A stretch of 64,000 bases of DNA from positions 413,282 to 477,281 of the forward strand of contig CABZHT010000001.1 in assembly GCA_902525615.1 (NCBI GenBank). The letters run 5' to 3'. Source of the stretch: an uncultured Fidelibacterota bacterium (GTDB lineage Bacteria > Fidelibacterota > Marinisomatia > Marinisomatales > Marinisomataceae). The position numbers were made by a program, and so were the translations under genes. Numbering within the stretch: the first letter of the stretch is position 1; each line of letters begins with the position of its first letter. The notes under the pieces are model-generated. The model was not told the origin of the DNA. It saw nothing but the letters and a program-made list of their open reading frames with translations, and ran no database searches. This document shows, piece after piece, positions 51,112-61,988 of the stretch.

Positions 51112-53814
51112 TTATTGTTCGCTTAAAGGGTTTCCGTTTTGATCTATTGATCCAGCTGCAACCTTATATAAAAGGTTAATTTTTATGTGTTTTTTAATAG
51201 CCCTATTAACCTCTTCTAGTGTTATGCTTTCTATTTTGTCTGAATATTCGTCAAGATATTTTACCCCTCCCCTGTTTACCACAGAAGATAATATTGCTGT
51301 AGAAATTCCGGCGGTTGTATCATATCCAACCTGTGTAGAGCCAACTATTGTTGACTTCATGTTTGAAAGTTCTTCTTTGGTTATTCCAGAGTCAATCCAT
51401 TTGGTTATAACCCCTTCCATTGAAGCTTCTCCCTTTTTCAAAAGATCTGGAGAGTATGTTCCATAAGCAATCCACGCTCCGGGGCTTTTGTTGGTTGTTC
51501 CTGTAATAGAAGAGTATACTCCATAGGTCAACCCATCTTCAACCCTTACTTTTCTCATTAGCCTTGCTGTGAAAGACCCTCCCAGGACCCTCGTTGCAAC
51601 AGAAAGGGGTAGAAAATCTGGGCTATCTTCGTTTATATCTAGAGCTATTCCATAAAGGAGGTCGCTGCTTGTTTTGTCTTTCATTGATATGTAGTTTATT
51701 TTTTTTGTTGGTGTTCCTGTTCTGCTTTCAGGCGCCTCCACTAAAGGAGACTTTTTCCACTTGCCAAATTCTTTGTTTATTTTTTTTGACAATCTTTCGT
51801 GAGAAACATCTCCTACGGCCACTATAACCATTGAACCTCTTCCATAATTCTTTTTATGAAAAGCCTTTAAATCTTCGACAACAATCTCATCTAGTTCTTT
51901 TATTGCTTTTTCTGGATCTGTTGGCGTGTTTTGGTGTTCTTCTCCATAGACGCCCAAAAGAAAGTCATTAAAAGCATTTCTAAAGGTGTTGTCTTTTGCT
52001 CTTTTAAGGCTAGCCTCTCTCCTTTTTTTAACCTTTTTAAATTCATCTTCGTTGAAAGATGGTGACAGAAGTTGTTCGGCCATTAAACCAAGCACCTTAT
52101 CTGTATCTTTCGACAAAAACTTAGCTGAAAAAGAAACTCTTGAGGGTCCTGAGCCAAAACCAAGCCTTGCACCAACGCTTTCGAGCTCATCACTAATTTG
52201 AAACTTTGTTTTGTTAGCTGTGCCCTGATCTAGCATTGAAACCACAAGGGATGGTACTTGTTGTTTTTGCTCTGCATAATTATATCCACCCAACATGCTT
52301 CCGTTTAAAGTAACAACACCTTTTCCTCTTTTTAGGGTATATAAGAAAACTCCCTCCGCTGGTTCAGAAAATTCTACACCTTTTTGAAAAAAACCACTTG
52401 TTTCTTTTGAGCTTTCTTCATTTTTAAAATAATATGGCCCGTTATGGTGTCTATATGCGCTTGCGCCTTTCAACGCCCCACCTCCCGCTGAGCCCTCTGG
52501 TATAAAATATCCCACAGTACTTTTTTGTTTAAGTAAATATTTATTTGCAACTCTTTTAACATCCTCTAAAGTAACCTTTTTTATTTTTTCTCCATAGTTT
52601 GTATAGAGAGTCCAGTCGCCACCTGCTATTGCCTCGTTTAAACCGCTTGCTATTGCATATGATCCGTCTTGGGAAAAAAGCCTTGATGTTACTAGCTTGG
52701 TTTTTGCTTTTTCTAATTCTTTCTCTTTTACGCCGTTATTTTTAACCTCTTCTAACCCTTCTAATATAAGCTCCTCCACTTTTTCGTGTTTGGTCCCCGG
52801 AGTCAGGCTCGCATATATTTCAAAAAGACCCTCGTATTTAAACTTGCTTGGGGACGCTGATATTGATGTCACAAGGCCTTTATCAGTTATTTGTTTATAA
52901 AACCTGCTGTTTTTTCCAGACCCCAATATTTGACCCAAAACAATCATTGGTGCCATATCCGCATCAGTTACCGAGGGGCTTTTAAACGCAACTCCCACAA
53001 CCCCTTGTTGTCCTGCCCTGTTTAGCATAACCCTTCTTTGTCCCTCCTGTTCGGGCTCTGTGGTATAAACTGTAGGTATTTCATGCTTGCTTCTTCTAAT
53101 CTTTCCAAAATATTTTTTAACTAACGCCAAACCTTCTTTTGTATCAACGTCGCCAACAATTGAGACTGTTGCGTTGTTAGGCCAATAATATATATCATAA
53201 AACTCTTTTAATTTTTCTATTGGCATATTTTCTATATCTGACTTCCAGCCTATTGTAGAATGATGATATGGGTGTGCCTGGAAGGCCATCGACCAAATGT
53301 GTTGGTCTAAAACTCTTTGAGGGTTGTTTTCTCCCCTTTCAAACTCGTTTCTAACAACTGTCATTTCTGATTGCCTGTCTTCTTCAACAATGATAGCGCC
53401 CCTCATTCTGTCTGCTTCAATTTTAATTATTGTTTCCAGGTACTTGCTTGGTAAAGTTCCAAAATAGTTTGTTCTGTCTGTCCATGTCGTCGCATTTGTT
53501 CTTGCACCAATTGAATCAAGGATGACGTCTGCTTTTCCGTTTCTATAATTTTTAGAACCCTTAAACATAAGATGTTCTAAAAGGTGTGTTGCTCCTGTGT
53601 GTCCCGTTGCTTCGTTAACAGATCCAACCCTATAAGTAACCATAAAGGTTACTACGGGCGCGGTTTTATCTTCCTTTATAAGGACTGTAAGGTCATTTGA
53701 GGTCATTGTAAATTCTTTGATGCCTCCGGCTTCTTTTACATACTCAAATCCATAAAATTTTTCTTGCGACATAACAGCTCCCATAAATAATAACGTTAAA
53801 ATTAGTTTCTTCAT
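51112..53814 (-). CDS. M16 zinc metallopeptidase, two-domain
   Basis: 900 aa with a signal peptide (MKKLILTLLFMGAVMS) and therefore exported. The N-terminal half has the inverted zinc motif HLLEH at residues 77-81 and the third ligand in VVRNEFERGEN. The C-terminal half is a second M16-like unit (FNEDEFKKVKKRREASLKRA; SFTARLMRKVRVEDGLTYG) without the zinc motif, as in pitrilysin-like clamshell enzymes. Probably degrades peptides in the periplasm. Substrate unknown. It sits between a methyltransferase and folA in the dnaN run. Confidence 0.93.
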   Translation of the reverse strand: MKKLILTLLFMGAVMSQEKFYGFEYVKEAGGIKEFTMTSNDLTVLIKEDKTAPVVTFMVTYRVGSVNEATGHTGATHLLEHLMFKGSKNYRNGKADVILDSIGARTNATTWTDRTNYFGTLPSKYLETIIKIEADRMRGAIIVEEDRQSEMTVVRNEFERGENNPQRVLDQHIWSMAFQAHPYHHSTIGWKSDIENMPIEKLKEFYDIYYWPNNATVSIVGDVDTKEGLALVKKYFGKIRRSKHEIPTVYTTEPEQEGQRRVMLNRAGQQGVVGVAFKSPSVTDADMAPMIVLGQILGSGKNSRFYKQITDKGLVTSISASPSKFKYEGLFEIYASLTPGTKHEKVEELILEGLEEVKNNGVKEKELEKAKTKLVTSRLFSQDGSYAIASGLNEAIAGGDWTLYTNYGEKIKKVTLEDVKRVANKYLLKQKSTVGYFIPEGSAGGGALKGASAYRHHNGPYYFKNEESSKETSGFFQKGVEFSEPAEGVFLYTLKRGKGVVTLNGSMLGGYNYAEQKQQVPSLVVSMLDQGTANKTKFQISDELESVGARLGFGSGPSRVSFSAKFLSKDTDKVLGLMAEQLLSPSFNEDEFKKVKKRREASLKRAKDNTFRNAFNDFLLGVYGEEHQNTPTDPEKAIKELDEIVVEDLKAFHKKNYGRGSMVIVAVGDVSHERLSKKINKEFGKWKKSPLVEAPESRTGTPTKKINYISMKDKTSSDLLYGIALDINEDSPDFLPLSVATRVLGGSFTARLMRKVRVEDGLTYGVYSSITGTTNKSPGAWIAYGTYSPDLLKKGEASMEGVITKWIDSGITKEELSNMKSTIVGSTQVGYDTTAGISTAILSSVVNRGGVKYLDEYSDKIESITLEEVNRAIKKHIKINLLYKVAAGSIDQNGNPLSEQ

Positions 53815-53835
53815 TTTTTCTCCTTTAAAGTTTAA

Positions 53836-54324
53836 CTATTTCCATGGAATAAACCGGGAAACGTTGGACATATAATCTATATATTCTTGCCCAAATATGC
53901 CAACAAGGTATTCTTCTTCTTTGATAACCGCTTTAGACCACAATAAATATTGCAGCGGCACTAAAAAGAGCAACAAATATGAACCTTCCCACAAAGATGC
54001 GAGTAGGTTTAAATGAAAAATAATAACTGTATATATAGGGTGACGAATAAAAGAGTATATTCCTCTTGTGGATAATTTTTTTCCTCTGTTTTTGGGTGGT
54101 AAACTAAACAAGGTCCAAATTAAAATAAAAAGCATTTCTAAAAGAATTAAAAAAAACAATATATCGGTCCACATATGTCCAGTTTCATATTTTTTAAGAT
54201 TAAATGCTGCTTCATATCTAAGCGTTAAATAAATTAATAAAAGCGAAGCTATTAAACCTGGGGGACCTATATTCCAAAGCCTTTTGTAGTGTTTTGGACT
54301 AAACCAGTTTTTTAAATCCAACAT
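53836..54324 (-). CDS. Membrane methyltransferase of the ICMT/PEMT type
   Basis: 162 aa with four or five helices. The C-terminal half carries the SAM-binding marks LSTRGIYSFIRHPIYT and EEEYLVGIFGQEYIDYM followed by SRFIP, which is the usual ending of isoprenylcysteine/phospholipid methyltransferase-like proteins. The substrate (isoprenoid, lipid or thiol) is unknown. It overlaps yggS by one base. Confidence 0.82.
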   Translation of the reverse strand: MLDLKNWFSPKHYKRLWNIGPPGLIASLLLIYLTLRYEAAFNLKKYETGHMWTDILFFLILLEMLFILIWTLFSLPPKNRGKKLSTRGIYSFIRHPIYTVIIFHLNLLASLWEGSYLLLFLVPLQYLLWSKAVIKEEEYLVGIFGQEYIDYMSNVSRFIPWK

Positions 54325-54986
54325 TAAACGCGTGGTCCAAAAATTGCTGTTCCAACCCTTATTGATGTTGATCCTTCGCGAACTGCTATTAGATAGTCTC
54401 CGCTCATTCCCATTGAGAGCGTATTCATTTTTACATTCTCCAACTCATTAAGCTCATCGAAGAGTTTTTTTGTTTTTTGAAAAGACGTAGTTATTAGATT
54501 GACTTCTTTTGTATTTGGACCCATTGTCATTAAACCCTCAACCTTTATGCCCGACATATTAATACATTCTAAAATCTCTTTTTTACTATTAAGACTAAAT
54601 CCCGCCTTTGTGTTTTCTCCACTACTGTTAATTTGCAATAAGACTCTTTGTGTTTTTCCTAAATCTTCTGCAGCTTTTGATATTTTTTTAGACAGTTTTA
54701 ATGAATCAACAGAATCTATTGTGTCAAAAATTTTAACAGCTTTTTTTGCCTTATTTGATTGTAGTCTGCCAATTAATCTTTTTTCTGTTTTTTCTATGTT
54801 TTGTATTTTAGGAAACTTTTGTTCTGCTTCTTGAACCCTGTTTTCGCCGATTGATGTTGCCCCCGCAGCTATAGCTTCTTGAATTTCTTCTGGTGATCTG
54901 GTTTTAGTTACAACAACTATATTGATTCGCGGCTTATCTTCTAAGCTACTCTTTAGGGTCTGTAGATTCTGTGTTATTGTTTTCAT
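54324..54986 (-). CDS. yggS: YggS-family pyridoxal phosphate homeostasis protein
   Basis: Non-catalytic PLP-binding TIM-barrel protein (PROSC family), 220 aa. PLP Lys region [62 protein letters not shown]. It begins at an ATG inside the last 41 bases of gyrA in another frame, the largest same-strand overlap in this run. An even earlier ATG (55028) adds 14 residues not seen in the family. Confidence 0.94.
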   Translation of the reverse strand: MKTITQNLQTLKSSLEDKPRINIVVVTKTRSPEEIQEAIAAGATSIGENRVQEAEQKFPKIQNIEKTEKRLIGRLQSNKAKKAVKIFDTIDSVDSLKLSKKISKAAEDLGKTQRVLLQINSSGENTKAGFSLNSKKEILECINMSGIKVEGLMTMGPNTKEVNLITTSFQKTKKLFDELNELENVKMNTLSMGMSGDYLIAVREGSTSIRVGTAIFGPRV

Positions 54987-57420
54987 CTTCTTCTTCTTCA
55001 GACATAATTCTGGTGATTGACGAAACAAGCGTTCCTTCGCCTAGCTTAATTAATTTAACGCCCTGAGTTGCTCTCCCAATTGATCTTATTTGGGCAACCG
55101 GAAGTCTTATTAAAACGCCTTGATTTGTTATAATCATTAGGTCGTCTTTGTCTACAACCTCTTTTATGGTAACCATTTTTCCAACCTTGTCGGTTGTTTT
55201 CATGGTTAAAACACCTTTACCTCCTCTTTTTTGGGCGCGATATTGTGAAATTTCAGTTCTCTTTCCAAAGCCTTTTTCGGTTGCAACAAGCACGGTACCC
55301 TCTCTCTTGATTAACAACATTCCAACAAGCCTATCATCATCTGAGCTAAGCGTTATCCCCTTAACCCCCATTGTTTTCCTTCCGCTTGCTCTTATTTGTT
55401 CTTCTGAAAACCTGATTGATTTTCCGTTTCTTGTTCCAAGAAAAATATCGTTATCTCCCGTTGAAACTCTTGCCTCAATTAATTTATCTCCATCTCTGAT
55501 TTCGACAGCATATATACCTTTTTTTCTCGGGTTTGAATATGCAGAAAGTTTGGTTTTTTTAACCATACCCTTTTCAGTTGCCATCACAACATAATGATCT
55601 TCGTTAAATTCTTTAACGCTTATAAATGCACTAACCTTTTCATCGGGTTCACAACCAATAAGGTTAACAATTGCTCTTCCTTTAGCTGCTCTACCACCCT
55701 CTGGAATGTCATAAACTTTAACCCAGTAACACTTTCCCTTGTCTGTAAAAAATAAAATGTAGCTGTGTGTATTTGCTATAAATAGGTGTTCTACAAAATC
55801 CTCGTCTCTTGAAGAAGCTCCCTGCACACCCCTTCCCCCTCTTCTTTGACTTCTATAGGTGCTTAAGCTTGTTCTTTTTATATAGCCGTTGTGAGTGATG
55901 GTTAAAACCATTTCTTCTTCTGCTATCATATCTTCAATACTGAGACTGGTAAAGTCTTCTATAATCTCTGTTCGTCTTTCCTCTCCATATTTTTCTCTAA
56001 TTTCTAAAAGCTCTTCTTTAATTATCGACATCCTTTTTGATTCGCTCTCTAAGATGCCTTTAAGCTCTGCAATATGTTGTATTACATCTTTATACTCGCT
56101 AATAATTTTATCTGTTTCTAGTCCTGTTAACCTTTGAAGCCTCATGTCTAAAATAGCCTGCGCCTGTATTTCTGATAAACCAAAACCATCCATCAAAGAT
56201 TGCCTTGCTGTTAGGGGGTCTTTGCTTTTTTTAATTGTTTCAACAATCTTGTCTATGTTTTTTAAGGCAATTTTGAGACCTTCTAAAATGTGTGCTCTGG
56301 CCTCTGCTTTTTTTAGATCAAACTCTGTTCTTTTTACTACAACGTTTAGTCTAAAAGATATAAATACCTCTAAAAGTTCTTTTAATGACATTACCTTTGG
56401 TGTTCCGTCAACCAGGGCAAGTAAAATTATCCCAAAGGTGTCTTGGAGCTGAGTTTGTTTATAAAGTTGGTTTAATACCACTTCTGGTACTGCGTCTCTT
56501 TTGGTTTCAATTACCACTCTCATTCCATCTTTGTCTGACTCGTCTCTAAGCTCGGCAACACCTTCAATTTTTTTATCTCTTGCTAGCTCTGCAATTTTTT
56601 CTATTAGATTTGCTTTGTTAACTTGATATGGGAGCTCTGTTATTATTAAAGAGTCTCTTCCTCTGTTTGAGGGTTCTACGTGTGCCCTTCCCTGCATAAT
56701 AACCTTTCCTCTGCCTGTTTCATATGCGTCTTGAATTCCTTTAATTCCAAGTGCTTTTCCTGCGGTAGGAAAGTCTGGACCTTTAATATGTTTCATTAAA
56801 TCTTTTGTTTCACATTCAGGATTATCCATCAGTTCAACAAGGCCTCCCACCAACTCAGAAAGGTTGTGTGGCGGAATTTTTGTTGCCATACCAACGGCTA
56901 TACCCTCTGATCCATTTACTAGCAAGTTTGGATAAACAGCTGGTAAAACTGCTGGTTCTTTTAGGGTTTCATCAAAATTTGTTGTCCATGGTATTGTTTC
57001 TTTTTCAATATCTCTTAAAAGCTCACTTCCAATTCTAGACATTCTAGATTCTGTATATCTCATTGCAGCGGCTCTATCGCCATCAATAGACCCAAAGTTT
57101 CCTTGACCTTGCACTAGTTCGTGCCTCATAGAAAATTCTTGTGCCATTCTTACAAGAGCATCATATATAGAGCTATCTCCGTGTGGGTGATATTTACCCA
57201 AAACCTCTCCCACCACTCTGGCAGATTTTTTATAGGGCCTGTTCCACATAGCAGACATTTCGCTCATACTAAATAAAATTCTTCTGTGTACTGGTTTTAG
57301 TCCATCTCTAGCGTCGGGAAGCGCTCTCGACATAATAACGGACATTGAATAGTTTAAATAGCTTTCTTCAAGCTCTTTAACTAGCTGTTTGTCTAATATG
57401 TTGTCTCTACCTAAATCCAT
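54946..57420 (-). CDS. gyrA: DNA gyrase subunit A
   Basis: Breakage-reunion subunit, 824 aa. The active-site Tyr lies in AAAMRYTE; the quinolone region reads [17 protein letters not shown], i.e. an ordinary sensitive-type Ser/Asp arrangement. The GyrA box QRRGGRG (CTD) is present, so this is gyrase, not topoisomerase IV. The C-terminal tail is acidic ([13 protein letters not shown]). It lies one base after gyrB and overlaps yggS. Confidence 0.97.
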   Translation of the reverse strand: MDLGRDNILDKQLVKELEESYLNYSMSVIMSRALPDARDGLKPVHRRILFSMSEMSAMWNRPYKKSARVVGEVLGKYHPHGDSSIYDALVRMAQEFSMRHELVQGQGNFGSIDGDRAAAMRYTESRMSRIGSELLRDIEKETIPWTTNFDETLKEPAVLPAVYPNLLVNGSEGIAVGMATKIPPHNLSELVGGLVELMDNPECETKDLMKHIKGPDFPTAGKALGIKGIQDAYETGRGKVIMQGRAHVEPSNRGRDSLIITELPYQVNKANLIEKIAELARDKKIEGVAELRDESDKDGMRVVIETKRDAVPEVVLNQLYKQTQLQDTFGIILLALVDGTPKVMSLKELLEVFISFRLNVVVKRTEFDLKKAEARAHILEGLKIALKNIDKIVETIKKSKDPLTARQSLMDGFGLSEIQAQAILDMRLQRLTGLETDKIISEYKDVIQHIAELKGILESESKRMSIIKEELLEIREKYGEERRTEIIEDFTSLSIEDMIAEEEMVLTITHNGYIKRTSLSTYRSQRRGGRGVQGASSRDEDFVEHLFIANTHSYILFFTDKGKCYWVKVYDIPEGGRAAKGRAIVNLIGCEPDEKVSAFISVKEFNEDHYVVMATEKGMVKKTKLSAYSNPRKKGIYAVEIRDGDKLIEARVSTGDNDIFLGTRNGKSIRFSEEQIRASGRKTMGVKGITLSSDDDRLVGMLLIKREGTVLVATEKGFGKRTEISQYRAQKRGGKGVLTMKTTDKVGKMVTIKEVVDKDDLMIITNQGVLIRLPVAQIRSIGRATQGVKLIKLGEGTLVSSITRIMSEEEEDENNNTESTDPKE

Positions 57421-57421
57421 T

Positions 57422-59359
57422 TTATATATCTATGTTGGTTGCAAACTTTGCTCTTTCTGTTATAAACCTTCTTCTGTGTTCTACCTCTGAACCCATTAAT
57501 TCTCTAAACCTTACGTTTGTTTCCTCTTCCATAATATGATCAACGGTTACCTGAATTAGAGTTCTGGTTTCTGCATTCATCGTTGTTTCCCAGAGCTGAT
57601 CTGCGTTCATTTCTCCTAAACCTTTATATCTTTGAATATCGATTTTTGTTTTGTTTTCAGATTCAAGCCTTCTTAAAAGACTGTCTCTTTCTTCGTCAGT
57701 ATATGCATATCTTTCTTTTTTGCCTTGCTTTAACTTATAAAGAGGTGGCATTGCCATATATAAATAGCCGCCCTGAACAAGGCTCTTCATTTTTCTCCAA
57801 AAAAATGTTAATAATAGGGTTCTTATATGGCTACCATCAACGTCTGCATCTGTCATAATTACTATTTTATGATATCTTAATTTTTCCGGGTTAAAGCTGT
57901 TAGGGTCATCTTCATCTTCTCCAAAACCACATCCCAACGCTGTTATCATAGACTGAATTTCATTATTAGCTAAAAGTTTATCTTCTCTTGCTTTTTCTGA
58001 ATTAATTACCTTTCCACGTAAAGGTAAAATAGCCTGAGTTCTTCTGTCTCTTCCCTGTTTAGCTGTACCTCCAGCAGAATCCCCCTCAACAAGAAACAAT
58101 TCACACTGCATAGGATCTTTGTTTGAACAGTCTGCTAACTTTCCCGGAAGAGTTGTTGATCCTAATCCTGATTTTTTTCTTACTAATTCTCTTGCTTTCT
58201 TGGCAGCTATTCTTGCTCTTGCAGCTTCTGCTGCTTTTTCAATAATTCTTTTTCCTACTTTTGGATTTTGTTCTAAAAAGGCCTGTATTCCATCATAGAC
58301 AACATTATCTACTAATCCCTTTACCTCTCCATTTCCCAGTTTAGTTTTTGTTTGTCCTTCAAATTGTGGCTCTTGAACCTTAATAGAAATAACAACAGTC
58401 AAACCCTCTCTAAAATCATCTCCAGATAAAGAAAACTTTTCATTCTTTTTTGTTTTAATTAAATCATTTTTATTAGCATAACTATTTAATGCTCTAGTAA
58501 GCGCTGATCTAAAACCCGATAAGTGGGTACCACCCTCTATTGTATTAATATTGTTTACAAATGAAAAAATATTACTATTATAATTTGTGCTATATCTAAG
58601 GGCTAGGTCCACAGGAACTTCAATATCTTCCTTGTTTACTACAACAACCTCATCATGAATTAGGTCTTCATTCCCATCTAAGTATTTAACAAAATCTGAT
58701 AAACCTCCTGGAAAACAATATTCTGTTTCAGTTTCTTCGGGTTCATTAATTAATTTTATTGACAAGTTTTTATTTAAATATGCTAATTCTTTAAGTCTTC
58801 CTTTTATAACCTCTTCTTCAAAACCTCTATGTGAAAAAACAGACTCATCTGGTTTAAATGAAATAATGGTTCCAGTTTTGTCGCTTTTACCAATTTTTTC
58901 TACTTCAGTGGTAGGTTGTCCTATTTTATATTCCTGTTTATAATAAAAACCGTCTCTGTGAACCTCGGCAACTAAGCTCTCAGAAAGAGCGTTTACTACT
59001 GATACACCAACACCATGTAATCCACCAGAAACCTTATAAGTGTTTTTATCAAATTTACCACCCGCATGTAATACCGTCATTACTACTTCTAATGCTGGTT
59101 TTCCTTCTGTTTTATGAATTTCTACAGGAATACCCCTACCATCATCTTCAATAGAAATAAAACCATCATTTTTTATTGTTACAATTATAGAACTACAAAA
59201 ACCTGCCAGCGCCTCATCAATGCTGTTATCAACAACCTCGCTAACTAAATGATGATATCCTCTTTTACCAACATCACCTATATACATAGCAGGTCTTTTT
59301 CTAACAGCTTCTAATCCTTTTAAGACAGATATTTTATCTGCACCGTAATTATTACTCAT
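57422..59359 (-). CDS. gyrB: DNA gyrase subunit B
   Basis: ATPase subunit, 645 aa, short form without the enterobacterial insert. GHKL motifs [25 protein letters not shown] and [35 protein letters not shown] and [17 protein letters not shown]-terminal [15 protein letters not shown]. It overlaps dnaN by 8 bases. recF, which often sits between dnaN and gyrB, is absent. Confidence 0.97.
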   Translation of the reverse strand: MSNNYGADKISVLKGLEAVRKRPAMYIGDVGKRGYHHLVSEVVDNSIDEALAGFCSSIIVTIKNDGFISIEDDGRGIPVEIHKTEGKPALEVVMTVLHAGGKFDKNTYKVSGGLHGVGVSVVNALSESLVAEVHRDGFYYKQEYKIGQPTTEVEKIGKSDKTGTIISFKPDESVFSHRGFEEEVIKGRLKELAYLNKNLSIKLINEPEETETEYCFPGGLSDFVKYLDGNEDLIHDEVVVVNKEDIEVPVDLALRYSTNYNSNIFSFVNNINTIEGGTHLSGFRSALTRALNSYANKNDLIKTKKNEKFSLSGDDFREGLTVVISIKVQEPQFEGQTKTKLGNGEVKGLVDNVVYDGIQAFLEQNPKVGKRIIEKAAEAARARIAAKKARELVRKKSGLGSTTLPGKLADCSNKDPMQCELFLVEGDSAGGTAKQGRDRRTQAILPLRGKVINSEKAREDKLLANNEIQSMITALGCGFGEDEDDPNSFNPEKLRYHKIVIMTDADVDGSHIRTLLLTFFWRKMKSLVQGGYLYMAMPPLYKLKQGKKERYAYTDEERDSLLRRLESENKTKIDIQRYKGLGEMNADQLWETTMNAETRTLIQVTVDHIMEEETNVRFRELMGSEVEHRRRFITERAKFATNIDI

Positions 59360-60458
59360 TTATCCTCACTGGCATTAATAAAATGGTTGTTTTTTGATCA
59401 TCTACATTAGGTAAAAAAAGTGTAGCAGATAAAGAGTCTTTAAACGAAAAAACAATTTCTTCATTTGGGTATTTTGAAACTGCTTCTTTTAAATAAACAG
59501 CATTAAAACCTATTGATACTTCTTCTCCTGCATATTTTGCAGATTTTAAAGGAGCATGAACTGTTTTATTTTCAGGTTGATTAACACTTTTAAAATATAC
59601 TTTACCTTCAGTTAAATGTAATGATATCTGATTAGTATTTTTATTGGTAGCAATAGAAGCTGCTTTTATATTATTCAACATTTCTGTTTTATTAACAATG
59701 AGTGTTAAAGGATTTTCCTCCGGAATTACTGCGTTATAGTTGGGATATTTTTCATCAATTATTTTAGAATAAAAAACGTCCTTATTGCTATTAGTAAAAA
59801 TATAATTTCCACTTATTATTAAGTTTGTTTCTGATTGCCCCTCTAAAAAAGTACTCAATATTGATAAAAACTTTTTAGGTATAATAAAAGATCCGTTTAT
59901 ATTTGTTGTATTCTGTTTTGAAATCTTAACGAGACGATGACCATCTGTTGCAACAAAGTCTACAGTGCTTTCCAAAAAATTAAAACAAGCTCCATTTAAA
60001 GCCGGTTTAGTAGGTTCACTATTAATTGCATACATTAACGAATAAATAATATCCTTTAAGTTTAATGTTTCAATACAAAATAAATTATCATGCTTATTTT
60101 CAGGTACTTCAGGATAGTCCTGAAAAGGTACTGTCGAAATATCAAAAGAAACTCCTTTTTCAGATTTAATATTAATATGAGGACCTGAAACTTTAATATC
60201 TACCCTCCCTTCATCTAAAACACTAATGATATCATTCATTTCAGAAGTTGGAAATAAACATTCACCATCCGAATTAACGGAAGCATTAATCTGGGTTTTA
60301 ACACCAACCTCAAGATCTGTTGAGTGTAATATTACTCCAGCGGGAGATGATGATATATAAGTATAATTAACTAAGGGATTTTGAGATTTTAATTGGGTTG
60401 TTTTAGATAATTTTGAAAATGCCTGTTGAAGTTCTTTTTTTGTGGTTGAAATATTCAT
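59352..60458 (-). CDS. dnaN: DNA polymerase III beta clamp
   Basis: Sliding clamp, 368 aa, three beta-clamp domains. Marks: TDLEVGVKTQINASV, FVATDGHRLVKIS, and the C-terminal ending ATLFLPNVDDQKTTILLMPV followed by R. It lies directly left of the oriC candidate and is transcribed away from it. dnaA is not beside it. It heads the dnaN-gyrB-gyrA-yggS-methyltransferase-M16-folA-thyA run. Confidence 0.96.
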   Translation of the reverse strand: MNISTTKKELQQAFSKLSKTTQLKSQNPLVNYTYISSSPAGVILHSTDLEVGVKTQINASVNSDGECLFPTSEMNDIISVLDEGRVDIKVSGPHINIKSEKGVSFDISTVPFQDYPEVPENKHDNLFCIETLNLKDIIYSLMYAINSEPTKPALNGACFNFLESTVDFVATDGHRLVKISKQNTTNINGSFIIPKKFLSILSTFLEGQSETNLIISGNYIFTNSNKDVFYSKIIDEKYPNYNAVIPEENPLTLIVNKTEMLNNIKAASIATNKNTNQISLHLTEGKVYFKSVNQPENKTVHAPLKSAKYAGEEVSIGFNAVYLKEAVSKYPNEEIVFSFKDSLSATLFLPNVDDQKTTILLMPVRINE

Positions 60459-60570
60459 AATTAACCTTCTATTTTATAATAATAATGTGTTGAGTACAAG
60501 ATTAAATTGGTATATATATTTATAAAACATTTATATATAAAAATTAGTATTATTATTATAGGTGTGTGTT

Positions 60571-60579
60571 TGTGGATAA
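60571..60579 (-). promoter_or_regulatory. DnaA box 1 (perfect TTATCCACA)
   Basis: Plus strand TGTGGATAA, i.e. the consensus TTATCCACA on the minus strand. It lies within the candidate oriC next to the AT-rich stretch. Confidence 0.6.
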
Positions 60580-60648
60580 GTATATAAAATTTATAATTTA
60601 TCGTCGATAGAAATATGAAATTTAAAACAAATAAAAAGGTTAATAACT

Positions 60649-60657
60649 TGTGAAAAA
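60649..60657 (-). promoter_or_regulatory. DnaA box-like site (one mismatch)
   Basis: Minus strand TTTTTCACA, one mismatch to TTATNCACA, same orientation as the two perfect boxes flanking it. It sits between them. Confidence 0.35.
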
Positions 60658-60695
60658 TATGTTAACAAGATTTTTAGAAATAAATAACAAAATTA

Positions 60696-61988
60696 TTAAT
60701 CAATTTGTGGATAAGTCAGTGGATTCCTTTTTATATAAAACTGTAATTTAATTTTATTGATCCAGTTTTGATACCAGTCTGCCTTTTTTTTATTTAACGC
60801 AAGATTTTCAATATCTTGCCAATTATTATTAAGATTTATAAAACCACCTTCCTTTATATAATCAACCCACAATAAATGATACCCAAAATCTGTTAAAATA
60901 GGAGAACTAACTTCGTTAGGATTTATTTTTTTTAATGCGCTTGATATTTCAGAAATTTGGTAATTATTTATATCTATCATTCCTAAATAACCACCATTCA
61001 ACTTATTTGTATTATCATCAGAAAAATTTTTTGAATTTTCAAAAAAATCATCAATATTTTTAATATTTTTTTTGATATTTATTGCAATATTATATGCCTG
61101 TTTTTTATCATTATCTGATATATCGTTTTGAATTAATATATGTCTCGCATTAACTTTTTCTCCAGTCCTTTCTAAAACTTCAATTAAATGAAAACCGTAT
61201 TCTGTTTTGATTGGTTTACTCAATACATTTTTTTCTAATGTAAAAGCAATTTTCTCAAATTCTGGTACAAAAACACCCCTTGTAACAAAACCTAAATTTC
61301 CTCCACTACTTTTTGAATTTATATCATCAGAAAAAGTTTTTGCTGCTTCAGAAAAATCTAAACCATTAATTATTTTTTTTCTAATTTCATCTGCTTTATT
61401 ATATGTTTTTTCTAGTGTTTTTTCACCCGGTTTTATTTCAATTAATATATGCCTTGCTTTATAAGCCGTTGGTAAAGACGGCAAACTATCTTTATATGTT
61501 ATATAAAAATTTTCAACCTCCTTTCTAGTAATATTAATTGATGATGATAACTGACCAGTATATTTTTCAGCTAATAGTTTACCTTTCATATCATCTCTAT
61601 AAGATCTTTTAAAGTCTGAAATTTTTTTCCCTAGAGCAATCTCTGCTTGTTCTTTACTTCCTGTTTGTAATATAATATTTTCAATTTGTTGATCTAGTGC
61701 GCTGTCTATATCTTTCTCTAAAACCTCAACAGAGTCTTTTTCAGCCATTTCAATTATTAATAATTGTTCAATCATACTCTCTCTTGAGGATTCTAATATT
61801 TTTTGATATTTAAAAGAGTTGGTGTTTGGGTTTATATTTTCTTGTGCAGCAACTGCATTAGCAGCTAAAACAACATCGCTTAATAATACAATTTTATTTT
61901 CCACAATAGACGCCACCCTATCAAGCACAACTTCTTGTTGTGATTGTAAAAACGATAAAAACAATAATATATAAATAATATATTTCAT
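60696..61988 (-). CDS. surA: SurA-like periplasmic peptidyl-prolyl isomerase
   Basis: 430 aa with a signal peptide (about 1-17). N-terminal chaperone region (about 20-175; VLDRVASIVENKIVLLSDV) leads to two parvulin domains, about 180-275 (KARHILIEIKPGE, KTEYGFHLIEV) and 285-385 (VNARHILIQND, LTDFGYHLLWVD). Assists outer-membrane protein folding together with OmpH/Skp and BamA. Its ATG overlaps the mnmG stop. Its placement after mnmG, where rsmG-parA-parB would usually follow, is unusual. Confidence 0.9.
   Translation of the reverse strand: MKYIIYILLFLSFLQSQQEVVLDRVASIVENKIVLLSDVVLAANAVAAQENINPNTNSFKYQKILESSRESMIEQLLIIEMAEKDSVEVLEKDIDSALDQQIENIILQTGSKEQAEIALGKKISDFKRSYRDDMKGKLLAEKYTGQLSSSINITRKEVENFYITYKDSLPSLPTAYKARHILIEIKPGEKTLEKTYNKADEIRKKIINGLDFSEAAKTFSDDINSKSSGGNLGFVTRGVFVPEFEKIAFTLEKNVLSKPIKTEYGFHLIEVLERTGEKVNARHILIQNDISDNDKKQAYNIAINIKKNIKNIDDFFENSKNFSDDNTNKLNGGYLGMIDINNYQISEISSALKKINPNEVSSPILTDFGYHLLWVDYIKEGGFINLNNNWQDIENLALNKKKADWYQNWINKIKLQFYIKRNPLTYPQID
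60706..60714 (-). promoter_or_regulatory. DnaA box 2 (perfect TTATCCACA), inside surA 3' end
   Basis: Plus strand TGTGGATAA within the last codons of surA, same orientation as box 1 and 135 bases from it. The two perfect boxes are both preceded by TT and followed by GT (TTTGTGGATAAGT), a 13-base direct repeat. Confidence 0.55.

Larger units (their letters stand above)
60459..60695. other. Candidate origin of replication (oriC)
   Basis: At 237 bases this is the longest gap between genes in the window. It is nearly pure A/T from 60466 to 60560, with runs of TATATA and TATTATTATTATA suited to unwinding. It holds one perfect DnaA box (60571-60579), a one-mismatch box (60649-60657), and a second perfect box just outside at 60706-60714. 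dnaN and gyrB/gyrA lie to the left and are transcribed away from it; two parS sites lie 1.3 and 3.2 kb to the right. dnaA is not adjacent. Supported by position and composition, not by skew calculation. Confidence 0.6.

Noticed and set aside
51112-53814. The M16 protein as a broken gene because the second half lacks HxxEH
   Set aside because: An inactive C-terminal M16 unit is normal for pitrilysin-like two-domain peptidases.
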